This document shows positions 30,916-41,543 of a stretch of 64,000 nt of DNA, one piece after another (the stretch's first letter is position 1; each line of letters opens with the position of its first letter). The translations under genes and the position numbers were made by a program. A model generated the notes under the pieces. It was not told where the DNA came from and did not search any database. It saw nothing but the letters and a program-made list of their open reading frames with translations. The stretch comes from Pseudomonas sp. GD03944 (lineage in GTDB: Bacteria; Pseudomonadota; Gammaproteobacteria; Pseudomonadales; Pseudomonadaceae). The stretch is taken from contig NZ_JAOCAH010000006.1 in the NCBI RefSeq assembly GCF_029839275.1, positions 1-64,000 of the forward strand, given 5' to 3'.

Positions 30916-30940
30916 AAACGGGAGGCCAGGCCTCCCGTTT
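30916..30940 (-). terminator. Terminator of the SDR gene
   Basis: AAACGGGAGG / CCTCCCGTTT, 10-base stem, 5-base loop, then TTCG on the minus strand. It sits 26 bases beyond the SDR stop at 30966 and could also work on the plus strand. Confidence 0.7.
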
Positions 30941-30965
30941 CGCTGTAGCGAACCGCCGCCCGCGG

Positions 30966-31796
30966 TCAGACCGCGAAGTCCGTGGACAGCGACAGGTCGC
31001 GCCACTCGGCCACCTCGGCGTTGACGAACGCGTGCTTCGCCTCGATCCGCGCCACCGCGTCGCTGCCCAGGGCCAGGCGCTGCGGCGGGTTGGGTGCGTT
31101 GACCAGGGCCAGCATGGCCGTGGCGAACTTGTCTGGATCGCCGGGCTGGGCGTGGTTGGCCGACTCGGCGAAACGGCGCATGGCGCCCACGGTGTCGTCG
31201 TAGTCGGGTAGCTCCAGGGCGGTCTTGATCAGCGACTGCTCGTCGAGGAAGTCGGTGCGGAAGAAGCCCGGCTCGACCACCGTGGCGTGGATGCCCAGCG
31301 GCGCCAGTTCCTGGTGCAACGCTTCGGTGATGCCTTCCACGGCGAACTTGGTGGAACCGTACACGCCCCAGCCGTAGTAGGCCTGGTAGCCGCCCAGCGA
31401 GGAAATGTTGATCACGTGCCCGGAACGCTGGCGGCGCATGTGCGGCAGTACCGCGCGGATCACGTTGAGGGTGCCGAACACGTTGGTGGCGAACAGGCCT
31501 TCGGTTTCCTTGGCGCTGGTTTCTTCCACCGCACCGAGCACGCCGTAGCCGGCATTGTTGATGACCACGTCGATGCGACCGAAGTGTTTGATGCCGGCCG
31601 CGACCGCCTGGTGGGCCTCGTCCTCTTTTGTCACGTCCAGGCGCACCGCCAGCAGGTTCGGGTGGCTGCCCAGGCGGGCGTCGATGTCATTCACCTTGCG
31701 GGCGGTGGCAATCACCGCGTCGCCGGCTTGCAGGGCTTTTTCAGCAATGAGGGCACCCAGACCGCGGGATGCACCAGTAATCAGCCAAGTACGCAT
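30966..31796 (-). CDS. Short-chain dehydrogenase/reductase
   Basis: 276-residue SDR: TGASRGLGALIA near the N terminus, NNAGYG in the centre and YGSTKFAVEG with the catalytic Tyr and Lys. The latter motif and the ALVNAPNPPQRLALG tail are typical of the ketoreductase-like SDR group. The ATG at 31796 has GAGGAGTTG upstream. Divergent from a LysR gene 128 bases away, the usual layout for regulator and target. Confidence 0.9.
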   Translation of the reverse strand: MRTWLITGASRGLGALIAEKALQAGDAVIATARKVNDIDARLGSHPNLLAVRLDVTKEDEAHQAVAAGIKHFGRIDVVINNAGYGVLGAVEETSAKETEGLFATNVFGTLNVIRAVLPHMRRQRSGHVINISSLGGYQAYYGWGVYGSTKFAVEGITEALHQELAPLGIHATVVEPGFFRTDFLDEQSLIKTALELPDYDDTVGAMRRFAESANHAQPGDPDKFATAMLALVNAPNPPQRLALGSDAVARIEAKHAFVNAEVAEWRDLSLSTDFAV

Positions 31797-31924
31797 AGCA
31801 ACTCCTCCTGTGGGTGACCCGACACGGCGTCGGGCCTTCTCGATGAGTTGACGCCACTTTAGGTGTGCGGTACTCCTGTGATAATCCCAAGAAAATGGCA
31901 TGGGCTTTTGAGCTGAATTCACGA

Positions 31925-32824
31925 ATGAAAAACGTCTCCGCCGCCGACCTGGCGATCTTCCTGTGCATCGCCCGCCACCTGAGTTTCAGCCGCGCGGCGG
32001 TGGAACTGGGCCTCTCGCCCTCGGCCCTGAGCCACGCCCTGCGCGGCCTGGAAGAACGCCTGGGGGTGCGCCTGTTCAACCGCACCACGCGCAGCGTGGC
32101 CCTCACCGAGGCCGGCGAGCGCCTGTATGGGCGGGTGAGCCCGGCGTTCCGCGATATCGACGACGCCCTGGAAGACCTCAACAGTTTCCGCGACAAGCCG
32201 TCCGGCACCTTGCGTATCAACGCCGGCCTGCCCGCCGCGCAACTGGTGCTGCTGCCGCTGGTGGGGCGCTTCCTGGCGGCCTACCCGGAAGTGCGCATCG
32301 AGGTGGTGGCCGACGACGCCCTGGTGGACGTGGTGTCGGCGGGCTTCGACGCCGGCGTGCGCTTCGGCGAGCGGCTGCAGGCGGACATGGTGTCCCTGCC
32401 CCTCGGGCCGGCCATGCGTTCGGTGGTGGTGGGCGCACCCGCGCTGTTCGAGCGCTATCCGCTGCCGCATAAACCCGAAGACTTGCACGCCCTGCCCTGC
32501 ATCCGCCATCGCTTCCCCAGCGGCGCGCTGTACCACTGGGAGTTCGAGCGCGGCGGCATCGTCCAGGAAATCAGCGTGGACGGCCCGCTGACCCTGGATG
32601 ACGTCGGCCTGATGATCGGCCCGGCCCTGCAGGGCGTGGGCCTGGCCTACGTGTTCGAGGACATGGCCCGGGACGCCATCGCCAGCGGCCAGCTGGTGCA
32701 GGTACTGGGCGACTGGTGCCCCTACTACCCCGGCCTCAACCTCTACTACCCGAGCCGCCGCCACCTGCCCGCCGCGCTCAAGGCGTTCATCGAGTTCATC
32801 CGGGCGGAACGGGACCGGCGTTGA
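31925..32824 (+). CDS. LysR-family transcriptional regulator
   Basis: 299-residue LysR regulator: N-terminal winged helix (SFSRAAVELGLSPSALSHALRGLEERLGVRLFNRTTRSV at 20-60), then an effector-binding domain. It probably controls the divergent SDR gene. The start at 31925 is preferred as it gives the standard LysR N terminus; the ribosome site is poor (GAGCTGAATTC). No inducer can be predicted. Confidence 0.9.
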   Translation: MKNVSAADLAIFLCIARHLSFSRAAVELGLSPSALSHALRGLEERLGVRLFNRTTRSVALTEAGERLYGRVSPAFRDIDDALEDLNSFRDKPSGTLRINAGLPAAQLVLLPLVGRFLAAYPEVRIEVVADDALVDVVSAGFDAGVRFGERLQADMVSLPLGPAMRSVVVGAPALFERYPLPHKPEDLHALPCIRHRFPSGALYHWEFERGGIVQEISVDGPLTLDDVGLMIGPALQGVGLAYVFEDMARDAIASGQLVQVLGDWCPYYPGLNLYYPSRRHLPAALKAFIEFIRAERDRR

Positions 32825-33421
32825 GCGCTGCATCGCACCCGGGCCGGTCGGCGTCAATCGAGCCGCTTAATAAATAGGCAGATTCCTATGGTGTTACAGC
32901 CCTGAACCACTACTGAGCAGCGCTCGTTAACGTCACCGGGGCAGACTTCGAGCCCCGCCTGTTGGGCCTTACCGGTGTCAGGAGTTGTGACGCACCAAAC
33001 GCTTTCCAGGCCCTGAAACGCCAAAAATGAAACATGTTGTTACATATTTCGGAAGCTGACCAGGTCGGCAGATTTACACCTTTCCGGCTATTTCCTTCGT
33101 CCAGGAACGGACCGCGAATATCGTACGATCGTCCTAACAAAACGCGCTGTAAATCACGCTTAACCTGCTGAAAAGTATGGCTTTTTGCCATATCCCAGCT
33201 GTCACTCCCGCCCCTGCTCTCGAGTCACCCAAAGTAATAAGCGCACAACCCTTATAACCAATGGAAATTGCCGGCCTGAGCCAACCGACGCTTGGCTTCT
33301 CACGGTTGGCACTGAGCGACTATAAATACGCCTACCAAATTCAGCCCGGAAACCGCCCAGACGGACACCGGTGAAATCCATATCGCGTTCTGCGATTTCG
33401 ACATTAGGGATGACGTCAACC
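32825..33421. other. 597-base leader upstream of the adhesin
   Basis: No convincing gene; the only longer minus-strand reading (32910-33191) lacks a ribosome site and codon pattern. The segment is AT-richer than its flanks, with a hairpin TATGGC-TTTTT-GCCATA around 33176-33192 and TATAAAT at 33321-33327. It probably carries the adhesin promoter and regulator sites. No clear sigma-54 or AlgU site was found. Confidence 0.6.
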
Positions 33422-36400
33422 ATGGATATCCAAGCCAAGGTATCGCCGCTCGACCAAGCTGTTTCACTCAGTACCGAACGCACCGTGAGCGGTACCCTCC
33501 AGTTGGCTCAGAGCAGCAACGTCGCCTTGGGTATCAGCCCTGATGCGGTCGCCAGCTACACCCGGGACGGCAACGACCTGGTCATCCAGTTGACCGACGG
33601 CGAAAGCCTGCGCATCGACAACTTCTATGTCGAAGGCCAGCCCCCCAGCAAGCTCTACCTAGTCGGTGAAGAACAGGAGCTGCTGCTGGTCGAACTCAGC
33701 GCCCCCACGCCCGAAGGCGTCATGGTCGCCAGTTACCAGGCCCAGGAGGTGGCTGCTGGCTTCGAATCCCTGACTGCCGCCACGGCCGCTGGCGGTCTCG
33801 GCACCACCGGCATGCTGGTGGCCGGCGGCCTGGCCATTGCCGGCGGCGCTGCGATTGCCGGTGGCGGCGGCGGTGGTGGTGGAGGTGGCGGCGGTGGTGA
33901 AGCCCCGCCCCCTCCACCGCCGGCCACACCCGCCGCCAACGACATACGCCTGAGCAGCGACGGCCGTTCGCTGAGCGGCAACGCCGCCCCCGGCAGCACC
34001 GTGGAAGTGGATATCAACGGCGATGGCGTGGCCGACTACACCGTGGTGGCGGACAACAACGGCGTGTTCACGCTGAATTTTCTGCAGACCATGAACAACG
34101 GTGAGCTGATCACCGTCCGGGTCCGCGCGGCGAACGGCAGCCTGAGTGCAAGCAACTCGTTCCGCGCGCCCGACGACATCGCCCCGGCCCAGTCCACACA
34201 ACTGCAGATGGCCCCCGATGGCAGCAAGCTGACGGGACGTGCCGAACCCGGCAGCACGGTCAAGGTGGACACCAACGGCGATGGCGTCGCCGATGCGACC
34301 GCCCCGGTGGGCGCCGACGGGCAGTTCGAGGTCATTTTCAATCCGCCGCTGATCAACGGTGAGAACGTCTCGGTGGTGGTCACCGACCCTTCTGGCAACA
34401 GCAATTCCGGGATCACCGTGACCGCCCCGGACACCACACCGCCCGAGGCCCCCAGCTTGACCGCCAGCAACGGCATTGTCGTCAACGGCACGGCCGAAGC
34501 CGGCGCTACGGTGGTCATCGTGGTGATCGGCAACAGTACGGTCTCCGTGCCGGTGGACACCAATGGTAACTGGAGCTACACGCCGCTGGCGCCGATTCCG
34601 GACGGCACCACGATCACCGTCACGGCCCGCGACGCTGCGGGCAACGTCAGCCCGCCCACCAGCGTGGTGGTGTCCGATAGCCTGCCCAGCCCGCCGGTGA
34701 TCACCCAGGCCAACAGCAACGGCATCAGTGGCACCGGCCCGGTCGCCGCCACCGTGACGCTGCTGGACGGCGCCGGCAACACCATCGGCCAGGCCCTGGT
34801 GACCTCCGGCGGCACCTGGAACTATCCACTCTCGGCGCCCTACCCGGTCGGCCCGACGGTCTCGGCCTACATCCAGAACGGCCTTGGCACGAGTGCGTCC
34901 TCCACCTTCCCGTTGGACACACAACCCCCTGCGGTGGCGCTGACCACCTACACCGGCACCCAGCTGGGCGGCACCGCCGAAGCCGGCAGCACCGTCACCA
35001 TCAGTGACAGCAACGGGGTGCTCGGCCAGGTCAATGCCGACGCGTCCGGCAACTGGAGTTTCCTGCCCAGCTCCCCGCTGGCCAACGGTGCGAGCGTCAC
35101 CATCACCGCCACGGACACCGCCGGCAACACCAGTGCCGGCGTCAACGGCACCGTGGACGCCGTCCCCCCGGCCGCCCCCACCATCCAACCGACAACAGGC
35201 ACCGCGCTGAGCGGCACGGCCGAACCGGGTAGCCGGGTGGTGCTGACCGACGACAATGGCCGGGTGCTCGCCGAACTGACGGCCGCCAGCCCATCCGGCG
35301 CCTGGAGCTTCACGCCCAGCCCGGCCCTGGCCGACGGCACCCAGGTGACCGTCGTCGCGCACGATGCGGCGGGCAACAAGAGCCCCTTCACCACGGTCAC
35401 CGTGGACAACACCGCGCCGCCCGCCCCGGTGGTCAACCCCAGCAACGGCACCACCTTCACCGGTACTGCCGAACCCGGCGTCACCGTGACCCTGCGTGAC
35501 GCCAACGGCGCGCCGATCGGCAGCACCACGGCCGACCCCGTGACCGGCAACTGGACCATCAACCCCACCACGCCGGTCAGCGGCGGGACCACGGTGTCGG
35601 TGGTGGCCAGCGATGCCACTGGCAACGCCAGCCCACCGGCCCCGGTCACCGCCGACACCACGCCCCCCCCCACCTCCGGTGGTTTCGCCGACCAATGGCA
35701 GCGAGATCAGCGGTACCGCGGAAGCCGGCAGCCTGCTGATCATTACCGCAGGCGCCATCACCATCGGTCCGGTCGTAGTGGACGCCACCGGCCACTGGAG
35801 CGTGACGGTCAACCCGGCGATAGGCGACGGGGTGGCGATCACCGCAACGGCCACCGATGCCGCCGGCAACACCGGCGATCCATCGGTCCCGACGACCGTG
35901 ATCGGTACCTTGCCGGACCGCCCGACCATCGACCCGAGCAACGGCACCACCGTCACCGGCACGGCAGGTGCCAACGAGACCGTGGTCCTGACCGACGGTG
36001 CCGGCAACGTGATCGCCACCGTGACGGCCGATCCGAGTGGCGACTGGAGCTACACCGCCACACCGGCGTTGGCCAATGCCAGCGAAATCAATGCGGCGGT
36101 GCGCGACGCCCTGGGCAATCTCAGCGGCCCGGCCACCACGGTGGTGGACAGCGTGCCGCCGCCCGTACCCAGCGTGACCCCCAGCAACGGTACGGTTTTG
36201 AGCGGCACCGCAGAAGCCGGCAGCACCATCCTGCTGACCGGCCCGGGTCTCAATGTCGAAGTGGTGGCCGATGGCAATGGCAACTGGAGCCACACTGTCA
36301 CGGGCGCACCGCTGGCTGACCTGACCCAGGTCACCGTGGTCGCACGCGATGCGGTCGGCAACGAAAGCCCCTCGGCCACGGTGGTCATCGACCGCGCGCC

Positions 36401-39400
36401 GCCAGCCGATCCGACGATCGCGATCAGCAACGGGACCGTGCTCAAGGGCACCGCCGAAGCCGGCGCCACGGTGATCCTGACCACCGGGGTGGGCGGGCAA
36501 CCGCTCGCCACCACCATTGCCGATGCCAACGGCAACTGGACGTTCAGCCCGCTGAACCCGCTGCCCCATGGCACCCGGGTCAACGCTCAGGCCCGGGATG
36601 CCCTGGGCAACCCCAGTGGCGTCACCAGCATCAACGTGGATGGCGTACCGCCCGCGGCACCGTCGGTCGCCCCAAGCAAGGGTGACCTGCTCAGCGGCAC
36701 CACCGAAGGCAATGCCCAGATCACCCTGACCGATGCCTCGGGCAACGTGATCGGCCAGGTGACCGCCAACGGCGCCGGGGTATGGAGCTTCACGCCCTCG
36801 TCCGCCCTGCCCGACGGCACCCTGGTCAAGGTCACCGCCACCGATCCGGCGGGCAACCTCAGTGCCCCCACCACCATCACCGTCGATGCCGTACCGCCCC
36901 TGGCGCCGACCCTCGCACCGACCCAGGGCGACACCCTGACCGGGACCGCCGAGGCCGGCACCACGGTGCGCCTCACCGACGGCAACGGCGGCCTGATTGG
37001 CCAGGCCCTGACCGATGCCTTCGGCAACTGGACCTACACCCCCAGCCCGGCCCTGCCCAACGGCACCACGGTCAACGCGGTGGCGATCGATGCAGCCGGC
37101 AATGTCAGCCCGCCAGTCAGCACCGTCAGCGACGATGCACCGCCCGCCATTCCTACCATCGCCCCCAGCAACGGCACGCTCATCAGCGGCGCGGCCGACA
37201 TCGGCAGCACCGTGCTGCTGACCCTGCCCGATGGCACGGTGGTCGAGGTGCCGGTGGATGGCCAGGGCAACTGGAGCTTCACCCCCAACCCGGCGCTGCT
37301 CGACGGCGACCCGGTCAGGGCCGCGGCCCGCGATGTGGCCGGCAACGAAAGCGCGCTGTCGCCGATCACGGTCATCGACACCGTGCCGCCCGCCACCCCC
37401 ACCATCGATTCCAGCCAGGGCACCACCCTGACCGGCACCGCCGAACCGAACACCGACGTGGTGATCACCATCGGCTCCGGCACACCGATCACCGTCACCA
37501 GCAACGGTGCCGGCGACTGGACCTATACCCCGACCCCGGCCGTGCCCAACGGCACCACGGTCACCGTGGTGGCCCGCGACCCCGCCGGCAACGACAGCCC
37601 GCCCGCCAGCACGGTGGTCGACAGCGTGGTACCGACCGTCACCCTGGAGGCCAGCAACGGCAACCTGCTCACCGGGGTGACCGAAGCCGGGGCCACAGTC
37701 ACCATCAGCGGCCTCAGCAACTCGCCGGTGAGCGTCATCGCCGGGCCGGACGGACGCTGGGAATACACCCCGATCGCACCTCCGGCCCACAATGCCGCCA
37801 TCAGCGTGGTGGCCGAGGATGCCGCCGGCAACGCCAGCGACCCGGCAGATATCGTCATCGACCGGCAGGCACCGGCCATCAGCCTGGAGCCGAGCGACGG
37901 CAGCCTGCTCAGGGGCGTCACCGAAGGCGGCGCCACGGTGGTCATCAGCACCGGCTCCGGCACCGTGCTGGCCACCGTCACCGCCGACCCGGGCGGCAAC
38001 TGGACCTACACACCGACGCCGCCCCTGCTGCACGACACCGCGATCAGCGTGACGGCGAGCGATGCACTGGGCAATACCAGTACCCCGGCCGTCGGCACCG
38101 TGGACAGCGTGGCCCCCGACGCGCCCACCATCCAGCCGAGCCAGGGCGTCACCCTGCAAGGCACCGCCGAAGCGAACAGTGAAGTCACCCTGACCTTCGT
38201 GTCCCAAGGCAACCCCGTGACGGTCACCGTCATTGCCGATGGCCCCGGCGGCGCCTGGACCTACACACCGCAACCGGCACTGCCCAACGGCACCACGGTC
38301 AGCGTGGTCGCCACCGATGCCAGCGGCAACAGCAGTGCGTCGGCCAGCACCGTCACCGATAACCAGCCACCGGTTTCACCCGTGGTGAGCGTGAGCAGTG
38401 GCCAGAGCATCAACGGCACGGCCGAGCCCGGCAGCACCATCACCTTCACCGTCAATGGCGCGCCATTCAACGCCGGCACCGTCACGGCCGATGCCAATGG
38501 CGCCTGGCGGGTGGACAACATCGGACCGCTGTCCGACGGCGATGTGATCCGGGCCTGGGCTACCGACGCGGCGGGCAACACCAGCGTACTGCCCGGCACG
38601 CAAACGGTGGATGCCTCGCTGCCCGAACCACCGGTCATAAACCCCAGCCGGGGCACTGTCATCAGCGGCACTGCCGAAGCGAACACGCAGGTAGAACTGA
38701 CCATCAATGGCCTGAGCGTTCTCGTATCCGTCGATAACGCAGGCAACTGGTCTCACTTCCCGAGCCCCTTCATTCCTGATGGCGTGCAGGTCACGGCGGT
38801 CGTGATCGATGGGTCGAACAATACCAGCGCCCCCGTGAGTACGGTAATCGATGCCATGCCGCCGGCGGTCCCGGATGCGCTGACCGCCACCGCCACCACC
38901 GTCACCGGTACGGGAGAAATCGGCGCCACGATCGTAATCAGGCTGGGGGCAACGACACTTGGCACCACCGTAGTGGGTGCCGATGGCAAATGGACGGTTG
39001 CCATCAGCCCGGCGCAGGGCGACGGCACCTTGCTCACTGCCACGGCCAGCGATGCCCTGGGCAATACCAGCGCCTTCGATGTGATCAGGGTCGATGCCAT
39101 CGCACCGCCCCAGCCCACCATCCAGCTCACCAACGGCACGCTGCTCAACGGCACCGCCGAGGCCGGCAGCACGGTGGTGCTCAGCGTGGGAGGCGTGCAG
39201 ATCGGCACCGCCCAAGTGGGCGGCAACGGCACCTGGACGTTCACCGCCAGCCCGCCGCTGGCCGACGGCGTCACCGTCGATGTGATCGCTCGTGATGCCA
39301 GTGGCAATACCAGCCCCTTGGCTTCGACCGTGGTGGACGCCACGCCGCCACCGGTGCCCATCGTCAACCCGAGCAACGGCACCGTGCTGAGCGGCACCGC

Positions 39401-41543
39401 CGAAACCGGTGCCACCGTGGCCATCCTCGTCAACGGTGTCGAGGTGGGCAGCACCATCGCGGTGAACGGCAGCTGGAACATCGCACCGTTGTCGCTGCCC
39501 CATGGCACCGTGGTCAGCGTGGTCACGCGCGATGCGCTGGGCAACACCAGCGCACCCGCCACCGTGACCGTGGACGCCGTGCCGCCGGCAGACCCCACCA
39601 TCAGCGTGGGTAACGGGACGCTGCTCAGCGGCACCGCCGAAGCCGGCGCCATCGTGACCCTGACCGACGGCCTCGGCTCGCCTATCGCACAGGTACAGGC
39701 CAATGCCAGCGGCATCTGGAGCTACACGGTCCCCGGCGCGCCCCTGACGCACAACACCGTGGTCCGCGTCGTGACCCATGATGCGGCCGGCAACCCGAGC
39801 AACACGGTGACTGCCACGGTCGACCGGCAGGCCCCCACGGTGCCCACGGGCCAGGTGAACGCCGATGGCACCCTGCTGACCGGTACCGCCGAGGCCGGCA
39901 GCACCGTGCGCATCACCATACCGGGCAACAGCACGCCGATCCTGGTTACCGCCACCAACGGCACCTACAGCGTCGTGCTGGCACCGGCCCTGATCGCCGG
40001 CCAGATCGTCTCGGTCACTGCCACCGATGCCGCGGGCAATACCAGCAACCCCGCCGCAGTCTTCGCCCCCAACCTGGCCCCGCCCGCGGTGGGCGTGGCG
40101 GAGGCGGCCGACAGCTGGATCAACGCGGCCGAACTCACCAACGGTATCCAGGTGCAGATCGGCCTGCAGCCGGGCGTGCGGACCGGCGACACCGTCACCC
40201 TCACCTACCGGGGCGTCAATGGCTTCCTGTTCACCAACGTGCACACCGTCACCGCGGCGGAAGTGCTGGCCGGCGCCTTCAACACCACCCTGGTGCCGCC
40301 TGGCGGCAACGGCAGCTACCCGCAAGGCGCGGGGTCGGTGACTGCCCACGTCAACGGCGGGGTCGACTCGGCGCCGGTCAACTTCGTGGTCGATACCATT
40401 GCCCCCACGACGCCGGTGCTGTCGCTGGCAGGCAGTCTGCTGACGATCTCCGCCGATCCCGGTGTGGCGGTGACCATTACCGTGAATATCGGTGGCGTCA
40501 CCGCAACGCAGACGGTGCAAGCGAACAATGCCGGCCTCGTCTCGCTCAACCTGCTCACCGCGCTCAATGTCGGCCTGACCTGGGACCAGCTGCTCAGTGC
40601 GCAGATCAGCGTGAGCGCCCGGGACGCCGCCGGCAACCCGAGCAGCCTGGCGAACATCGGACTGGGTGTGGGCACCAACCTGCAGCCCATTACCCTGAGC
40701 AACCTGGCGGTGGACGCCAACCTCAGCCTGGGCGGCGCCAAACTGGGCATCACCGGCACCACCAACGCCAATGCCAGCCTGTCCATCGAAGTGATCTCGC
40801 CGCTGCTCAACGTCACCCTGGCGCCGATCCTCGCCAACGCCAGCGGGCAGTTCTCGCTGAACCTGCTCAGCCCCAGCGTGCTGAGCCAGTTGGGCCTGAC
40901 CCTCGGTGGCTTGCTGAACCTGGGACCGGACCTGCAGCTGCGCATCACCACCACGTCGGGCGGCAAGCAGAGCGCGACCTATGTCATCGACCTGGACCCG
41001 CTTGGCCTGCTCGGCCTGACCATCGGGGCGATCACCGTCATCGGCACGGCAGCGGACGACATCATGTCGGGCACCGCTACCGCCGCCGAGCGCATCCTGA
41101 CCGGCGGTGGCAACGACCTGATCCTCAATATCGGTTCGGGGGACCGGGTGGAAACCGGGACAGGTAACGACACCATCCAGATCAAGGCCAGCAACTTCTT
41201 CTCCATTGACGGCGGCAGCGGCTTCGACACCCTGTTGCTCGACGGCGGGATCGACATCAACTTCACCGCACCGGGTGTCGGCACCGTGACCAATATCGAG
41301 CGCCTGGACCTGGGGACCGGTGACTCCGGCAGTGTGGTCACGCTCACCAGTGCCAAGGTCGATGAAATGACCGATGCCAACAACGTGCTGCAGATCACTG
41401 GTGATTCCAACGATGTGCTGCGGGTGATCGGCGCGGTGAACACCAACATCACCCAGAGCTTCGATGGCATCCGCTACAACGTCTATACCTTTGGCAGCAA
41501 CCTGCTTTACGTCGAGGAGAACACCGTTCAGGTCATTGTATGA
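33422..41543 (+). CDS. bapA: Giant Bap-type adhesin with Ig-like repeats, frame broken at a C9 tract
   Basis: Surface adhesin predicted to be exported by the BapBCD-like system encoded next. Residues 1-110 match the BapA prefix-like domain; then TAAG (121-124), a hydrophobic Ala/Gly segment and a Gly13-Glu-Ala-Pro linker. About 25 Ig-like repeats of ~82 residues follow (pattern SNGTxLSGTAEAGSTVxLTD ... AxDAAGN), then two divergent repeats and a C-terminal RTX-like part (TGGGNDLILN, TGTGNDTIQ, GGSGFDTLLLDGG) that should hold the type I secretion signal. Start ATG 33422 follows AGGGATG; an in-frame GTG at 33371 is an alternative. The frame shifts at 35663-35671 (nine Cs). As read, translation would stop at 36319 with 965 residues; with eight Cs it is 2706 residues. 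Stop overlaps the next start (ATGA). Confidence 0.9.
33782..33793 (+). other. TAAG motif, possible LapG-type cleavage site
   Basis: Encodes Thr-Ala-Ala-Gly just after the prefix domain and before the hydrophobic Ala/Gly stretch. LapA-type adhesins are cut by LapG at TAAG in the same relative place. No lapG or lapD is in the window, so this is only a motif match. Confidence 0.35.
33938..40092 (+). repeat. Array of about 25 Ig-like repeats in the adhesin
   Basis: Repeats of 79-86 codons, each with GTAE(A/P)G near the start, GxW in the middle and DAAGN near the end, separated by (V/D)xxPPxxP linkers. They are diverged at DNA level, so this is a protein repeat array and not a CRISPR or satellite. 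The frame break lies between the seventh and eighth repeat. Confidence 0.9.
35663..35671 (+). other. Run of nine Cs breaking the adhesin frame
   Basis: Upstream frame reads D-T-T-P-P-P then T-S-G-G; one base on, the downstream frame reads P-P-P-P-V-V-S-P-T-N-G and continues repeat 8. Loss of one C or gain of two restores a single frame. Could be a phase-variable tract, a sequencing error in a homopolymer, or a true mutation. Confidence 0.85.

Noticed and set aside
32910..33191. 93-codon minus-strand open frame in the adhesin leader
   Set aside because: No ribosome site, no family resemblance, mixed codon use; treated as non-coding.
35663..35671. Programmed ribosomal frameshift at the C9 tract
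   Set aside because: Not excluded, but no downstream stimulatory structure or stop-proximal context was evident; length variation of the tract is the simpler reading.
33938..40092. Regular repeats considered as a CRISPR or satellite
   Set aside because: The period is ~246 bases and repeats are similar only at protein level; they encode Ig-like domains.
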